A DNA stretch of 13,622 nt from JBFMFH01 sp040752275 (lineage in GTDB: Bacteria; Acidobacteriota; Vicinamibacteria; Vicinamibacterales; JAKQTR01). The notes under the pieces are model-generated. The model ran no database searches, was not told the origin of the DNA, and saw nothing but the letters and a program-made list of their open reading frames with translations. The stretch lies in contig JBFMFH010000050.1 of the NCBI GenBank assembly GCA_040752275.1, positions 1 to 13,622 on the forward strand, given 5' to 3'. The position numbers and the translations under genes were made by a program. Below are positions 13,383 through 13,622 of the stretch, in pieces; the first letter of the stretch is position 1, and every line of letters begins with the position of its first letter.

Positions 13383-13482
13383 GGACCGAACGCCGCCGAC
13401 ATCCCCGAATTGCCCGAGGAACTGCGCAGCGACGTGACGTTCGTCCTGCGTGGAGTACGACGTGCTGGTCGCCGAGATGCCC
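13368..13482 (+). pseudogene. Possible Lon protease C-terminal relic with a frameshift
   Basis: Read from 13368, the sequence gives ILIPPGPNAADIPELPEELR and then SDVTFVL, which resembles the end of Lon (consensus like ILIPxxNxxDLxELPxELRxxLxF). After one extra base near 13446-13449, the next frame continues VEYDVLVAEM (13450-13479), matching the Lon ending VExxDEVLxxA. There is no start codon or upstream Lon sequence, since the ChaN-like gene ends just before. Neither frame stops before the window ends. A decayed remnant is the simplest reading, but the match is short and made by eye; chance similarity is possible. Confidence 0.3.
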
Positions 13483-13622
13483 CGTTGCCTCAGATGCCTG
13501 TTCATCGGACAGGACGATCTCCGGACCGGGCGCTGGCAGGCGTCGCTGGACCGAGTCGTGGCTATGCCGCCAGCGCCGGAACGGCCGCGCACCGACGGCG
13601 CCCGGGTGGCCGCCCGTGCCGG

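Noticed and set aside
12239..13402. A 387-codon minus-strand open frame opposite the ChaN-like gene
   Set aside because: Composition is Arg/His/Asp-rich with no family motif, while the plus strand shows a signal peptide, ChaN motifs and a PDZ domain.
13362..13592. A 76-codon minus-strand open frame at the right end
   Set aside because: No recognisable motif or ribosome binding site, and it crosses the terminator hairpin and the Lon-like stretch.
13478..13622. A new plus-strand gene starting at ATG 13478 and running off the window
   Set aside because: The frame is open to the end, but there is no ribosome binding site, the start follows directly from the Lon-like frame, and the translated text matches no family I recognise.

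Overview
The window is GC-rich, gene-dense bacterial chromosome with ten protein genes, no RNA genes, no CRISPR array and no insertion sequence. Protein types and style suggest a free-living, high-GC Gram-negative-like bacterium: exported metallopeptidases with PDZ tails, an animal-type glutaminyl cyclase, an FHA/GAF/SpoIIE phosphatase, and a CHAD/SixA/Ppx cluster. Acidobacteriota, perhaps class Vicinamibacteria, is my best guess, but it rests on gene content and no marker gene was available to confirm it.

Left part (1-5925): storage polymers and a small operon. glgC (226-1494, +) makes ADP-glucose for glycogen and converges on a minus-strand pair, a CHAD-domain gene (2157-3116) followed by sixA (1634-2146). 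Divergent from that pair is an operon of ppx (exopolyphosphatase, 3226-4812), yacG (4817-5005) and a secreted M28/glutaminyl-cyclase-like enzyme (5002-5907). CHAD and ppx share a 109-nt divergent region with a symmetric -10-like element that could drive both strands. Together CHAD, SixA-type phosphatase and Ppx look like a polyphosphate module beside a glycogen gene.

Middle (5923-8542): a two-gene minus-strand operon of a zinc-ribbon membrane protein (7527-7808) and an FHA-GAF-SpoIIE phosphatase (5923-7530), joined by an ATGA overlap. Divergent from it is a rhomboid-family membrane protein (7886-8542) in which both catalytic residues appear to be replaced, making it a likely pseudoprotease. 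The two divergent units have recognisable -10 elements, and the rhomboid mRNA may be leaderless. Ten imperfect heptamer repeats follow the rhomboid gene.

Right part (8543-13622): two exported plus-strand proteins. The first is a 1130-residue M1-type metallopeptidase fused to an M28 metallopeptidase and a PDZ domain (8700-12092). The second is a ChaN/Tiki-type protein, also ending in a PDZ domain (12116-13354). The final 268 nt hold a hairpin terminator and a short stretch resembling the C-terminus of Lon protease broken by a +1 frameshift; I see no intact gene there. The first 225 nt hold only possible leader and promoter signals for glgC.

The most interesting points are the catalytically dead rhomboid, the M1-M28-PDZ double peptidase, the shared symmetric promoter of the polyphosphate genes, and a hairpin whose two arms begin with the stop codons of convergent genes.
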